Assembly: GCA_002314435.1 (NCBI GenBank)
Contig: DCFV01000098.1
Span: 1,569-11,272, forward strand
DNA: 9,704 bases
Direction: 5' to 3'
Source: Acidobacteriaceae bacterium UBA1795
GTDB lineage: Bacteria; Acidobacteriota; Terriglobia; Terriglobales; Acidobacteriaceae
The notes under the pieces are model-generated. The model had not been told where the DNA came from. It worked only from the letters and a program-made list of their open reading frames with translations, and searched no databases. This document shows, piece by piece, positions 1 through 7,300 of this stretch. The translations under genes were made by a program, and so were the position numbers. Numbering within the stretch: position 1 is the first letter of the stretch; every line of letters starts with the position of its first letter.

Positions 1-1
1 G

Positions 2-2266
2 TGGTTCGATTACGACAACGATGGATTCGAAGACATCTACGTTGTGAATATGTGGGAATCGGCGGGCCGCAGAGTGACGGTGCAGCCGGAGTTCATGCCC
101 TCGGTCCCTGAGAACATCCGCAGAGTATTTCTGCTGGATGGCATGGGGAACTCGCTCCTGCGCAATGATGGGGCAAGCGGAAAATTTCGCGACGTGACGG
201 AAGACTCAGGGACGCGGTTCGGAGGATGGAACTGGGGAAGCGACGCGTGGGACTTTGACCATGATGGCTATCCGGACCTGTATGTTGCGAACGGATTCAT
301 CTCAGGACGCAGGAAAGAGGATCTGTCGAGCTTTTACTGGAGGCAGATTGCGGCGCACTCGCTGGATGCGGGAGGGCGCTCGCAGGCCTATGCGGACGCA
401 TGGAGCGCCATCAACGAGTTCATTCGCTCCGACTACACGTGGAGCGGCTATCAGCGGAACAACTTCTATCTGAACAACCGGAACTCCACCTTTACGGAGT
501 CGGCGGGACTGCTGGGAATTGACTGCATCGAAGACAGCAGATCGTTTGCCTTGAGCGATCTGGATGGCGATGGACGGCTTGAGATCGTGCTGAAGAACCG
601 GACGGCCCCGCAGATACGCATCTTCCACAATCAGTTGCAACCCATCGGCTCATCGATCGTGTTTGCGCTGAGGGGAACGAAGAGCAACCGCGACGCGATC
701 GGTGCGATCGTGGAGGTTGAGACGGAGCACGGGAAGCAGCGAAAGACACTGCGGGGTGGATCAGGATTTTTGTCGCAGAACACGAAGTGTCTCCATTTTG
801 GTTTGGGCAATGGCGTAAAGACGGTGCGCGCAACGGTGGAGTGGCCGAACGGTACGAAGCAGGTGCTGGAGAATGTGCCGGCAGGACAACGGATCGAAGT
901 GCGTGAGGGCTCGGCAGACTTTCGCGCGGTCGAATTCGGTGCGCTGAAGGAGCATGTGCCAAGCCCGGGCGCGATGCACGGTGAGGGCGCGGAGAACAAG
1001 GGGACATGGCTGATCGATCCCATTCTTCCGCCGGAGTTGGCCTTGCAGGATCGGAAGGGCGTTCAGCACAGACTGGCGGATGGAAAAGGCCATACGCAGT
1101 TGCTGGTGTTCTTCAGCGAAGAATGCGACGGCGGTGCGGAGTATCTGATTGCACTGGAACGCGTGCAGGCGTTGCTGAAGAAAAGCGGCGTTGAAGTGCT
1201 GGCCGTGCTGGTAAATGCGCGGGAGGGACAAGCGGCAGCGCCGCCGGTGTCGTTCCCTGTCGTGCTGGCAGACAAGAAGACGGCTAACGTGTTCAACCTT
1301 TTCCATCGCTACCTTTTCGATCGCCGGCGTGACATGGAACTGCCTGCATCGTTCCTGATCGACGAGGAAGGAAAAGTGGTTCGCGTTTACTCGGGGGCGG
1401 TGTCGGCGACGGAGATTGCGGCGGACACTGCAAAGATTCCTAAGAATGCGGAGAGCAGGATGCGGCTGGCGCTGCCGTTCGACGGGCGCTACTACCGCGA
1501 GCAACTGCATCACAACTACTTCACCTACGGCGTGGCGTTTCTGCAATACGAGTATCTGGACGAGGCGCTGGCGGCATTTAAGGAGTCAACCGCGCGCGAC
1601 ATCAGCAATCCTGCCGCGTATTACAATGTAGGGCTGATCTATCTTAACAAGGGCGAGTTCGACAGCGCGGGGAGCAATCTGCAGAGGGCGGTCGAGTTGG
1701 ACCCCTCGAATGCGGACGCGTGGAACAACCTGGGCGTGGTTGCAGGACAGCGCGAGGATTATGACGGCGCGCGGAAGTACTTTGAACGAGCACTTGCACT
1801 GCAACCCGCGCACCTGCTGGCGCTGCAGAACATGGTAAAGCTGCTGCGCTACCAGGAACATCAGGATGAGGCGCGCGCATTGCTGGTGAAGGCGATCGCG
1901 GTGGATCCACGGCAAGCGGAGTTGCACCATGGTCTGGCTATGCTCTACGTAGAGCAGCAAGACCTGAGCAATGCCGAATCGGAGTTCGAAAAGGCAGTCG
2001 CGCTTGAGCCCGAGAATCCGGAGATGGTGAATGGGCTGGGCGTGGTTTTGATGCAGGAGGGAAACTCCGCGAAGGCGATGGAATACTTCGAGCGCTGCGC
2101 CCGGATTGCGCCGGACTTCGACCGGCCCGTCCTGAATATGGCGGTGCTTTTTCTGTCGAGTGGAAAACCAGAGAAGGCACATGATGTTCTGTCGGAATTC
2201 CTGAAGAGACAGCCGGACAACAAGGAGATTCGACAGGCGCTGGAAGAGGTCGACCGCAGGCGATGA
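2..2266 (+). CDS. FG-GAP / ASPIC-UnbV (CRTAC1-like) protein with thioredoxin-like and TPR domains, 5' end missing
   Basis: The reading frame is open to the left edge, so the N-terminus (and any signal peptide) lies outside; 754 residues are visible. An internal GTG at 44 is not a credible start because the frame before it already encodes a calcium loop. Domains by visible residue: FG-GAP/VCBS-type calcium loops at 3-11 (DYDNDGFED), 84-92 (DFDHDGYPD) and 186-194 (DLDGDGRLE), as in integrin-like beta-propellers; an ASPIC/UnbV domain at about 218-301 (with GAIVEVET and ATVEWPNGTKQ); a thioredoxin/redoxin-like domain at about 339-480, with the cis-Pro type motif ELPASFLIDEEGKVV but only one Cys (ECDGG) where CxxC would sit; then seven back-to-back 34-residue TPRs at about 503-740. 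By family, such proteins are exported and thought to bind partners or ligands; no enzymatic role is shown. It overlaps the next gene by 4 nt, so the two are probably co-translated. The exact function is unknown. Confidence 0.93.
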   Translation, partial: WFDYDNDGFEDIYVVNMWESAGRRVTVQPEFMPSVPENIRRVFLLDGMGNSLLRNDGASGKFRDVTEDSGTRFGGWNWGSDAWDFDHDGYPDLYVANGFISGRRKEDLSSFYWRQIAAHSLDAGGRSQAYADAWSAINEFIRSDYTWSGYQRNNFYLNNRNSTFTESAGLLGIDCIEDSRSFALSDLDGDGRLEIVLKNRTAPQIRIFHNQLQPIGSSIVFALRGTKSNRDAIGAIVEVETEHGKQRKTLRGGSGFLSQNTKCLHFGLGNGVKTVRATVEWPNGTKQVLENVPAGQRIEVREGSADFRAVEFGALKEHVPSPGAMHGEGAENKGTWLIDPILPPELALQDRKGVQHRLADGKGHTQLLVFFSEECDGGAEYLIALERVQALLKKSGVEVLAVLVNAREGQAAAPPVSFPVVLADKKTANVFNLFHRYLFDRRRDMELPASFLIDEEGKVVRVYSGAVSATEIAADTAKIPKNAESRMRLALPFDGRYYREQLHHNYFTYGVAFLQYEYLDEALAAFKESTARDISNPAAYYNVGLIYLNKGEFDSAGSNLQRAVELDPSNADAWNNLGVVAGQREDYDGARKYFERALALQPAHLLALQNMVKLLRYQEHQDEARALLVKAIAVDPRQAELHHGLAMLYVEQQDLSNAESEFEKAVALEPENPEMVNGLGVVLMQEGNSAKAMEYFERCARIAPDFDRPVLNMAVLFLSSGKPEKAHDVLSEFLKRQPDNKEIRQALEEVDRRR

Positions 2267-3915
2267 TGGCTGGAGGCAAATCCGCGGTGCGCACGGTGGT
2301 GGTTGCATGCATGCTGGCGTGGATGACACTGGCGGCCGCGCTCTGCCAGACAGGACAGATCACCGGTGCAATCAAAGACGCTGACGGGAAGATGATTCCG
2401 GGCGCGGCGGCGGTTCTTTTTTCGCAGGACGGCGGAACTGAGCTAAAGCGTGCGGTTGTGGACGCGAGCGGCAGGTATGAGTTTGCGAGCCTGGCGAATG
2501 GGTCGTACCGGATAGGGGCCAGCGCGTCCGGATATCAGGATGCGACGCTGAAGCTCATTATTCTGACTGGAGCGACACGCACGATTGACCTGACGCTGAC
2601 GGCGGCGCAGGGATCAGGAAAAGAGGGCTCGGGAAGCGCGGCGGCGGACATAGGGGCAAAGCAACCGCTCGCATTCACACCGGCAGGAGTTCGAGGAACG
2701 ATCGCACCGAGTGGGTATTCGACGGGATTGAGCAGCGAAGAGACGGCACAGGTCAACCACAACGTAAGCGAGCTTGGGGCCGATCTTCTTTACTCGCTGC
2801 TTCCTGCCGGGACTGCAGCGGAGTGCAGCCAGGAACCTGAGCTGCTGCATGCGGTGGAAAAAGACCCACGGTCATTCCGCGCAAATCGCGAGCTAGGTCT
2901 GTTCTATCTGAGACATGGTGACTACGTCCATAGCGCGGAATATCTGAAGGCGGCGAAGGTAATGTCGCCGACAGAGGACGAGAATGGGCACGATTTGGCA
3001 GTGGCTCTGCTGGGTGCGAACCGCGCTGCTGAAGCAGTTGCACAACTGGAATCTCTCGCGGCAAGGCATAGCAGAGATGCGCCGTTCGTGCAGTTGCTTG
3101 CGCTTGCCTACGAACGAGCGGGAGATGCGGAGAAAGCGCGAGCAGCATATCTGGAAGCCGTGGCGTTGGATGTCGGTGCTGCGACTGGATTCGATTGCGG
3201 CATGGGGCTGATCCGGTTGGGTGCCCTGGATGAAGCTCGAAAGCTTCTTTCGGCGGCGACCAGTACGCATCCGGAAGCGGCTAGGCTGTGGATGGCGTTG
3301 GGTATTGCTGACGATCTTCTGGAACACAAGGCAGCCGCTGTGCAGTGGTTTCTGCGCGCGATTGAGAAGGATCCAGACTATGAACCCACCTACTCGTTCG
3401 TAGCCAATCTTGCTGCCAGCGTCCCCGGTACTGAGGCTGAGATACGGAAGCGGCTTGCGGAGTTCGTAGTGAGACATCCGGGCAGTGCTGTGGCTCACCT
3501 TGATTATGCGTTGGCGATGTGGAAGCAGCACGGACGCGATCCATCGGTGGCAAGTGACGCCGAGATCATTGCGCAACTAAAGATAGTGCTTGCCAGTGAA
3601 CCCAACCTGAGCAGAGCGCACTTTGTGCTGGGAGATGTATACGCCGATGGCGGCGACCTGGCCAATGCGGAGCAGGAATTTCGCGCCGTTGTCGAACTGG
3701 AGCCGGAGAACGCCCAGGCGCACTATCGTCTTTCGCAGATCTATCGTAAGCAAGGGCGCTCGGAACGGGCAGCTGCGGAGATTAGTGAATTCCGTTTGCT
3801 GCACGGCAAGCCGGGCGACAACGAAATTCCACCTGAACAGAACCTTCAGGCGATTTCCTTCCAACGTGTGCAGGGAGCTTACGTGCCCGTGCAATGCCCT
3901 CCCGTGACGAAGTAG
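2263..3915 (+). CDS. Exported carboxypeptidase-regulatory-like domain protein with TPRs
   Basis: A 550-residue protein. Its ATG overlaps the upstream TGA (ATGA, 2263-2266), which implies translational coupling. A GGAAGAGG stretch at 2242-2249 could help reinitiation, though it sits rather far upstream; a second ATG at 2266 is an equally possible start. Residues 1 to about 28 form a signal peptide (basic K6/R10, hydrophobic 12-27). The AALC end does not fit a lipobox well, because Leu precedes the Cys, so signal peptidase I cleavage is more likely than a lipoprotein. Residues about 31-112 are a carboxypeptidase-regulatory-like beta-sandwich (GQITGAIKDADGKMIPGA, then GRYEFASLANGSYRIGASA). A Gly/Ser/Ala-rich linker (about 114-165) leads to degenerate TPRs from about 200, the clearest at 448-481 (AHFVLGDVYADGGDLANAEQ). 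The probable role is a periplasmic or surface scaffold or binding protein working with the upstream gene. The ligand is unknown. Confidence 0.92.
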   Translation: MMAGGKSAVRTVVVACMLAWMTLAAALCQTGQITGAIKDADGKMIPGAAAVLFSQDGGTELKRAVVDASGRYEFASLANGSYRIGASASGYQDATLKLIILTGATRTIDLTLTAAQGSGKEGSGSAAADIGAKQPLAFTPAGVRGTIAPSGYSTGLSSEETAQVNHNVSELGADLLYSLLPAGTAAECSQEPELLHAVEKDPRSFRANRELGLFYLRHGDYVHSAEYLKAAKVMSPTEDENGHDLAVALLGANRAAEAVAQLESLAARHSRDAPFVQLLALAYERAGDAEKARAAYLEAVALDVGAATGFDCGMGLIRLGALDEARKLLSAATSTHPEAARLWMALGIADDLLEHKAAAVQWFLRAIEKDPDYEPTYSFVANLAASVPGTEAEIRKRLAEFVVRHPGSAVAHLDYALAMWKQHGRDPSVASDAEIIAQLKIVLASEPNLSRAHFVLGDVYADGGDLANAEQEFRAVVELEPENAQAHYRLSQIYRKQGRSERAAAEISEFRLLHGKPGDNEIPPEQNLQAISFQRVQGAYVPVQCPPVTK

Positions 3916-3938
3916 CGCTACAGTTCACCTGTCGGCAC

Positions 3939-3969
3939 TTGTGGAGGTCGTTGAGAACAACCTCCACAA
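3939..3969 (+). terminator. Candidate terminator hairpin after the two-gene operon
   Basis: The arm TTGTGGAGGT (3939-3948) is exactly complementary to ACCTCCACAA (3960-3969). Inside the loop, GTT/AAC can add three more pairs after one mismatch, leaving a GAG triloop. It begins 23 nt after the stop codon at 3915, the usual place for an intrinsic terminator. No U-tract follows (the next bases are AGAACGG), so it may be a weak or Rho-assisted terminator, or an mRNA 3'-end-protecting hairpin. Confidence 0.5.
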
Positions 3970-4066
3970 AGAACGGCGCGCCGTACCCGCTGACCAGGGC
4001 ACAAACCCTTATTCGATGCTGCTAAGCGCAGTCGGTATTGCACTTGGACAGCGCAAAAAACTCATA

Positions 4067-4096
4067 TTGACAGCGAAGAAATGCGCGTGGTCTAAT
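4067..4096 (+). promoter_or_regulatory. Predicted sigma-70-type promoter of the receptor gene
   Basis: A perfect -35 hexamer TTGACA (4067-4072), an 18-nt spacer, and a -10 hexamer TCTAAT (4091-4096, five of six matches to TATAAT). An A6 tract lies just upstream at 4055-4060. Transcription should start near 4103, giving a leader of about 264 nt before the ATG at 4367. It lies downstream of the operon's candidate terminator and faces the receptor gene, so the receptor is probably a separate transcription unit. The assignment rests on consensus match only. Confidence 0.65.
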
Positions 4097-4105
4097 TTGT
4101 TCGCT

Positions 4106-4129
4106 GCTTGAGTTAACGATAACTCTAGC
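4106..4129. promoter_or_regulatory. CpG-centred palindrome at the predicted transcription start: operator candidate or 5' hairpin
   Basis: The core GAGTTAACGATAACTC (4110-4125) has six perfect flanking pairs each side (GAGTTA/TAACTC) around ACGA, with the centre of symmetry between C4117 and G4118. One T/T mismatch outward, GCT (4106-4108) pairs with AGC (4127-4129). An alternative outer stem is TCGCT (4101-4105) with AGCGA (4127-4131). It begins 9 to 13 nt after the -10 box, where a bound repressor would block initiation. LacI-family operators are typically palindromes of about this length with a central CpG. As RNA it would instead be a hairpin at the very 5' end of the message. Confidence 0.5.
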
Positions 4130-4130
4130 G

Positions 4131-4211
4131 ATGAACATCGTTGGAAATATGCACAGTACAAGGCTCGGACTCGATGACAATGTAGCAATTCATCGCAGAA
4201 AACAGTGGTAA
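4131..4211 (+). CDS. Possible 26-codon leader ORF (weak)
   Basis: An ATG at 4131 opens a 26-residue frame (starting MNIVGNMHSTRL) that ends with TAA at 4209-4211, entirely within the predicted receptor leader. No Shine-Dalgarno sequence precedes it, and its ATG abuts the 3' arm of the palindrome, which would hinder ribosome access. The peptide has no run of one amino acid suggesting attenuation. It could equally be a chance ORF; it is listed only because it is the sole complete small frame noticed directly after the predicted start site. Confidence 0.12.
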   Translation: MNIVGNMHSTRLGLDDNVAIHRRKQW

Positions 4212-4264
4212 AGGCTGTTGATCCAAGCGGAAACAGAGACGAGCATGCGGGCGCCGGAGTAAGG

Positions 4265-4300
4265 AAGGTTTACTTTATCGATTAAGTAGAAAGAAACCTT
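4265..4300 (+). promoter_or_regulatory. Leader hairpin upstream of the receptor ribosome binding site
   Basis: AAGGTTT (4265-4271) pairs with AAACCTT (4294-4300), and after a bulged A4272, CTTT (4273-4276) pairs with AAAG (4290-4293). This gives 11 pairs closing a 13-nt loop (4277-4289). It ends 52 nt before the AAGGAG. No U-tract follows, so it is not an obvious attenuator. It may be a stability element, a protein or small-RNA target, or chance. Confidence 0.35.
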
Positions 4301-4352
4301 TCGGCCGGGATGACGAGCACACGACAAAAACAGAAGCTACCCAGCAGCGATT

Positions 4353-4358
4353 AAGGAG
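4353..4358 (+). promoter_or_regulatory. Ribosome binding site of the receptor gene
   Basis: AAGGAG lies 8 nt before the ATG at 4367, an ideal spacing. The in-frame TTG at 4361 would be only 2 nt away and is therefore rejected as the start. Confidence 0.85.
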
Positions 4359-4366
4359 ACTTGAAG

Positions 4367-7300
4367 ATGCGAATGTATGTGCAAAAGATCCCTTTGGAGA
4401 GTCCCGGCTCATGCCAGAGGATGAGAATTGGAAGAGCCAGCGGATTCAGTTTCGTTTGGAGAGCATCGATCACGCTGATCGCTCTGCTCGCTCTCTATGC
4501 CACTAATGCCTTCAGCCAGATCAACACTGCGACGTTATCCGGGACGGTCAAGGATGTCTCGGGAGCAGCCGTACCGGGAGCCTCGGTGTCAGTTGTGCAG
4601 GTTGGCACTGAAGCCACTCGTGCAACCGAGACGAATGAGACGGGCTTCTTCAACGTCCCATTCCTGCAGCCAGGCGATTACAAAGTCACCATTGGCAAGG
4701 GTGGCTTCCAGACCCTGACGCAGCAGGTGACACTCCAGGTTAACCAGATTGCCAACCTGGGCTTTGCACTGAAAGTGGGCCAGACCAGCGAGACCGTCAC
4801 CGTCTCCAGCGAGGCGCTTCAGCTGCAGACGGAAACATCCAGTCTTGGCACGGTCATCGGCACACAGGATATTTCTGACCTGCCGCTGAATGGCCGCCAG
4901 TTTATTCAGCTTCTGCAGCTGGCTCCCGGCACGGTGCCAATCAGCGTTTCGCAGACGGCAGTTCCCGACCTCGGTTCGTCGGGTTCGAATGTGACGCCCG
5001 CGATCAACGGCGGCTCCGGTCGAAGCAACCTGTTCTATGTCGATGGCCTCTACGCCACGGATCCCTTCTTCAGCTCGTTGTCGATCAGCCCCTCCGTGGA
5101 CGCCATTCAGGAGTTCCAGGAGCAGACACACGCCGACCAAGCCCAGTTTGGCGGCGCCACCGGCGGCACGGTGAACCTGGTTACCAAGGGCGGTACGAAC
5201 CAGTTCCACGGCAGCGCCTACGAGTATTTCCGCAACAATGCCATCGCAGCCCGGCCTGCTTTCTACGTGGGCGATGTTGCGACCTATCAACAGAACCAGT
5301 TTGGTGGTTCCGCCAGTGGCCCGATCCTGCACAACAAGCTGTTCTTCTTCGGCTACTACGACGGATACCGGCAGTTGGATCAGAGCGCCTCGTATGCGCA
5401 GGTTCCGACCAGCGATATGCTGGCAGGTGACTTCAGCGCGAGTACACACACGATCTACGACCCAGCTACCTACGATCCGGTTGCCGGCACAATCCAGGCC
5501 TTCCCGAATAACAAGATTCCCAGCAATCGCATTGATCCGAACATGCTGACGGTGTTGAAGGCGTATATTCCGGCGCCCAATATCGATTGCAGCTCCATCT
5601 ATACCGGTTGCAACCGCTTCAACGGTACCAGCGCGCCCACCAACCAGGATCAGTGGAGCGTTCGTGGCGACTATAACCCCAGCACCAAGGATCTGCTCTA
5701 CGGCCGCTACACGCACAGCAAGAACACCTACACCGGCCCCAGCGCCATCATCCTGAACCCCTGGGTGACCGGCATGGAAGGCACCAACGGGGGCGGCACC
5801 TGGGTCCATACTTTCTCACCCTCGCTGGTTTCGCAGATCACGGCTGGATACAACGGCGTGATGCATCCGCAGGATCAACCGCAGCCCGGCGCAGCTCAGG
5901 TTTTCCAGGACGCCGGCTTCAGTGCTGGTTTTACCGATACGCCCGGTGCCATCAAGGTTCCCAAGATTCCTGGCCAGCACGTCAGCGGCTATTTCGATCT
6001 GAACGGAGGCTGGGGTCCGATTGGCCCGCAGCATCTTTATCAGATCTCCGGCTCCGTCAACAAGCAGAGTGGCACACACGCCCTCAGCCTGGGCGCGGCT
6101 TATTACCACACGTGGATGTACACCAACTGGGCCGAGAATGACGAAAATTACGGTCAGAGGGCTACGTGGAACCCGATCACGGAAAGCGGCGGCGACGCGA
6201 TGGCCAGTATGCTGCTCAGCCTGCCTGACTCGGCCAGTCGTCAACTGGGCAACTCGGGTGTGAATCTAACAATGACCTCGATGTCGGCCTACGCTCAGGA
6301 CACCTGGAAGCTGCACCATCATTTGACCCTGAACTACGGCCTCCGGTGGGATAACACGGAGCCGACGGGCGAAACGGACAACTTGTTCTCCGGCTTTGAT
6401 GTTCACACCGGTAAGTGGTACGTGGCAAAGGACAACAAGTCCAACCCGGCCACGCTGCCTGCCGACACGGTTATGCTCGACCGCAACACGCTCACCAAGC
6501 CGAATTACACCAACCTTTCACCCCGCCTGGGCTTCTCGTGGCTGGCTACCCCGGACACGGTGATCAACGCTGGAGCCGGCGTGACCTATGACAACTGGTC
6601 TGGAGCCGAACAGGCGGCGCAGAATGCCCGTGGCGCCTGGCCCGTTGGCGCATCGCAGGGAGTCAGTAACCAGAACCAGGCAGGCATCACTCCTGGTTCG
6701 TCGGCGGAAAATCCCTTTGTGGGCAAAACTACGGAATTCCCGACGGACCCGTTAGACGGCAATACGGGCGGCACCTTCCTTGACACGCAGTGGAAGAATG
6801 CTTACTCGTGGCAGTGGAACCTCCTGGTGCAACGTCAGTTCGGCGTCTATGGAACCGTCAAGGGATCGTATGTAGGCTCGGCCACCAGCCGTTCGCCGAT
6901 TCGCATGCCCTCCAACGTCTCACTAACCCTCGGACCGACCTGGGACAAGCCCTTCTCGGGCATGGGCTGGTTTGCCGAGATCCAGAGCATAGGCCACATG
7001 AGCTACAACGCCTTCCAGGCGCAGTATCAGAAGAGCGCCAAGGCTTTGACAGTCAACGCGGCCTTCACCTGGTCGAAGAACATCAACCTGGGTTGCGCCG
7101 ACTTCTGGGAGGGTTGCAACATCCAGGATGTCTACCACATGCGCACCAACCGCGGCGTGGACGCTCTCGATGTGCCGATCATCTTGACTGCCTCGGCGGT
7201 CTACGAAATGCCCTTCGGCAAGGGCAAGTCCATGGCCAACGAAGGTGCGGCGGCTCAGATTCTGGGTGGCTGGAAGGTCAACGGCATGTTCGCGCATCGC

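Larger units (their letters stand above)
3916..4366. other. Intergenic region and leader upstream of the receptor gene
   Basis: A stretch of 451 nt without a convincing gene. From left to right it contains a 10-bp-stem hairpin (3939-3969), a 12-bp perfect palindrome ACGGCGCGCCGT (3973-3984), an A6 tract (4055-4060) just upstream of a strong promoter (4067-4096), a CpG-centred palindrome (4110-4125) at the predicted transcript start, a weak AACAG/CTGTT inverted repeat (4201-4219), an 11-bp bulged hairpin (4265-4300), and the ribosome binding site (4353-4358). The segment is visibly less GC-rich than the flanking genes, as expected for regulatory DNA. I recognise no known riboswitch or small RNA family in it. 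Confidence 0.75.

Noticed and set aside
44..46. GTG as the start of the first gene
   Set aside because: The same frame is open to the window edge and encodes a canonical DxDxDGxxD calcium loop just before it, so the gene begins outside the window.
761..1546. 261-codon frame on the - strand inside the first gene
   Set aside because: It is antisense to the ASPIC/UnbV and thioredoxin-like domains, its translation is rich in Arg, His and Gln with no family resemblance, and it has no upstream ribosome binding context.
2893..3576. 227-codon frame on the - strand inside the second gene
   Set aside because: It is antisense to the TPR region of a clear exported protein, and the translation looks like a reversed-strand shadow without motifs.
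3973..3984. 12-bp perfect palindrome ACGGCGCGCCGT
   Set aside because: Short GC-only palindromes arise readily in GC-rich DNA. It lies about 80 nt upstream of the promoter and has no partner site, so no function is claimed.
4589..5809. 406-codon open frame on the - strand inside the receptor gene
   Set aside because: It lies fully antisense to well-conserved regulatory, plug and barrel sequence of the receptor. Its translation is low-complexity (Ala/Val/Gly/Arg-rich) with no recognisable motif. Long antisense frames are common in GC-rich genes with strong codon bias.
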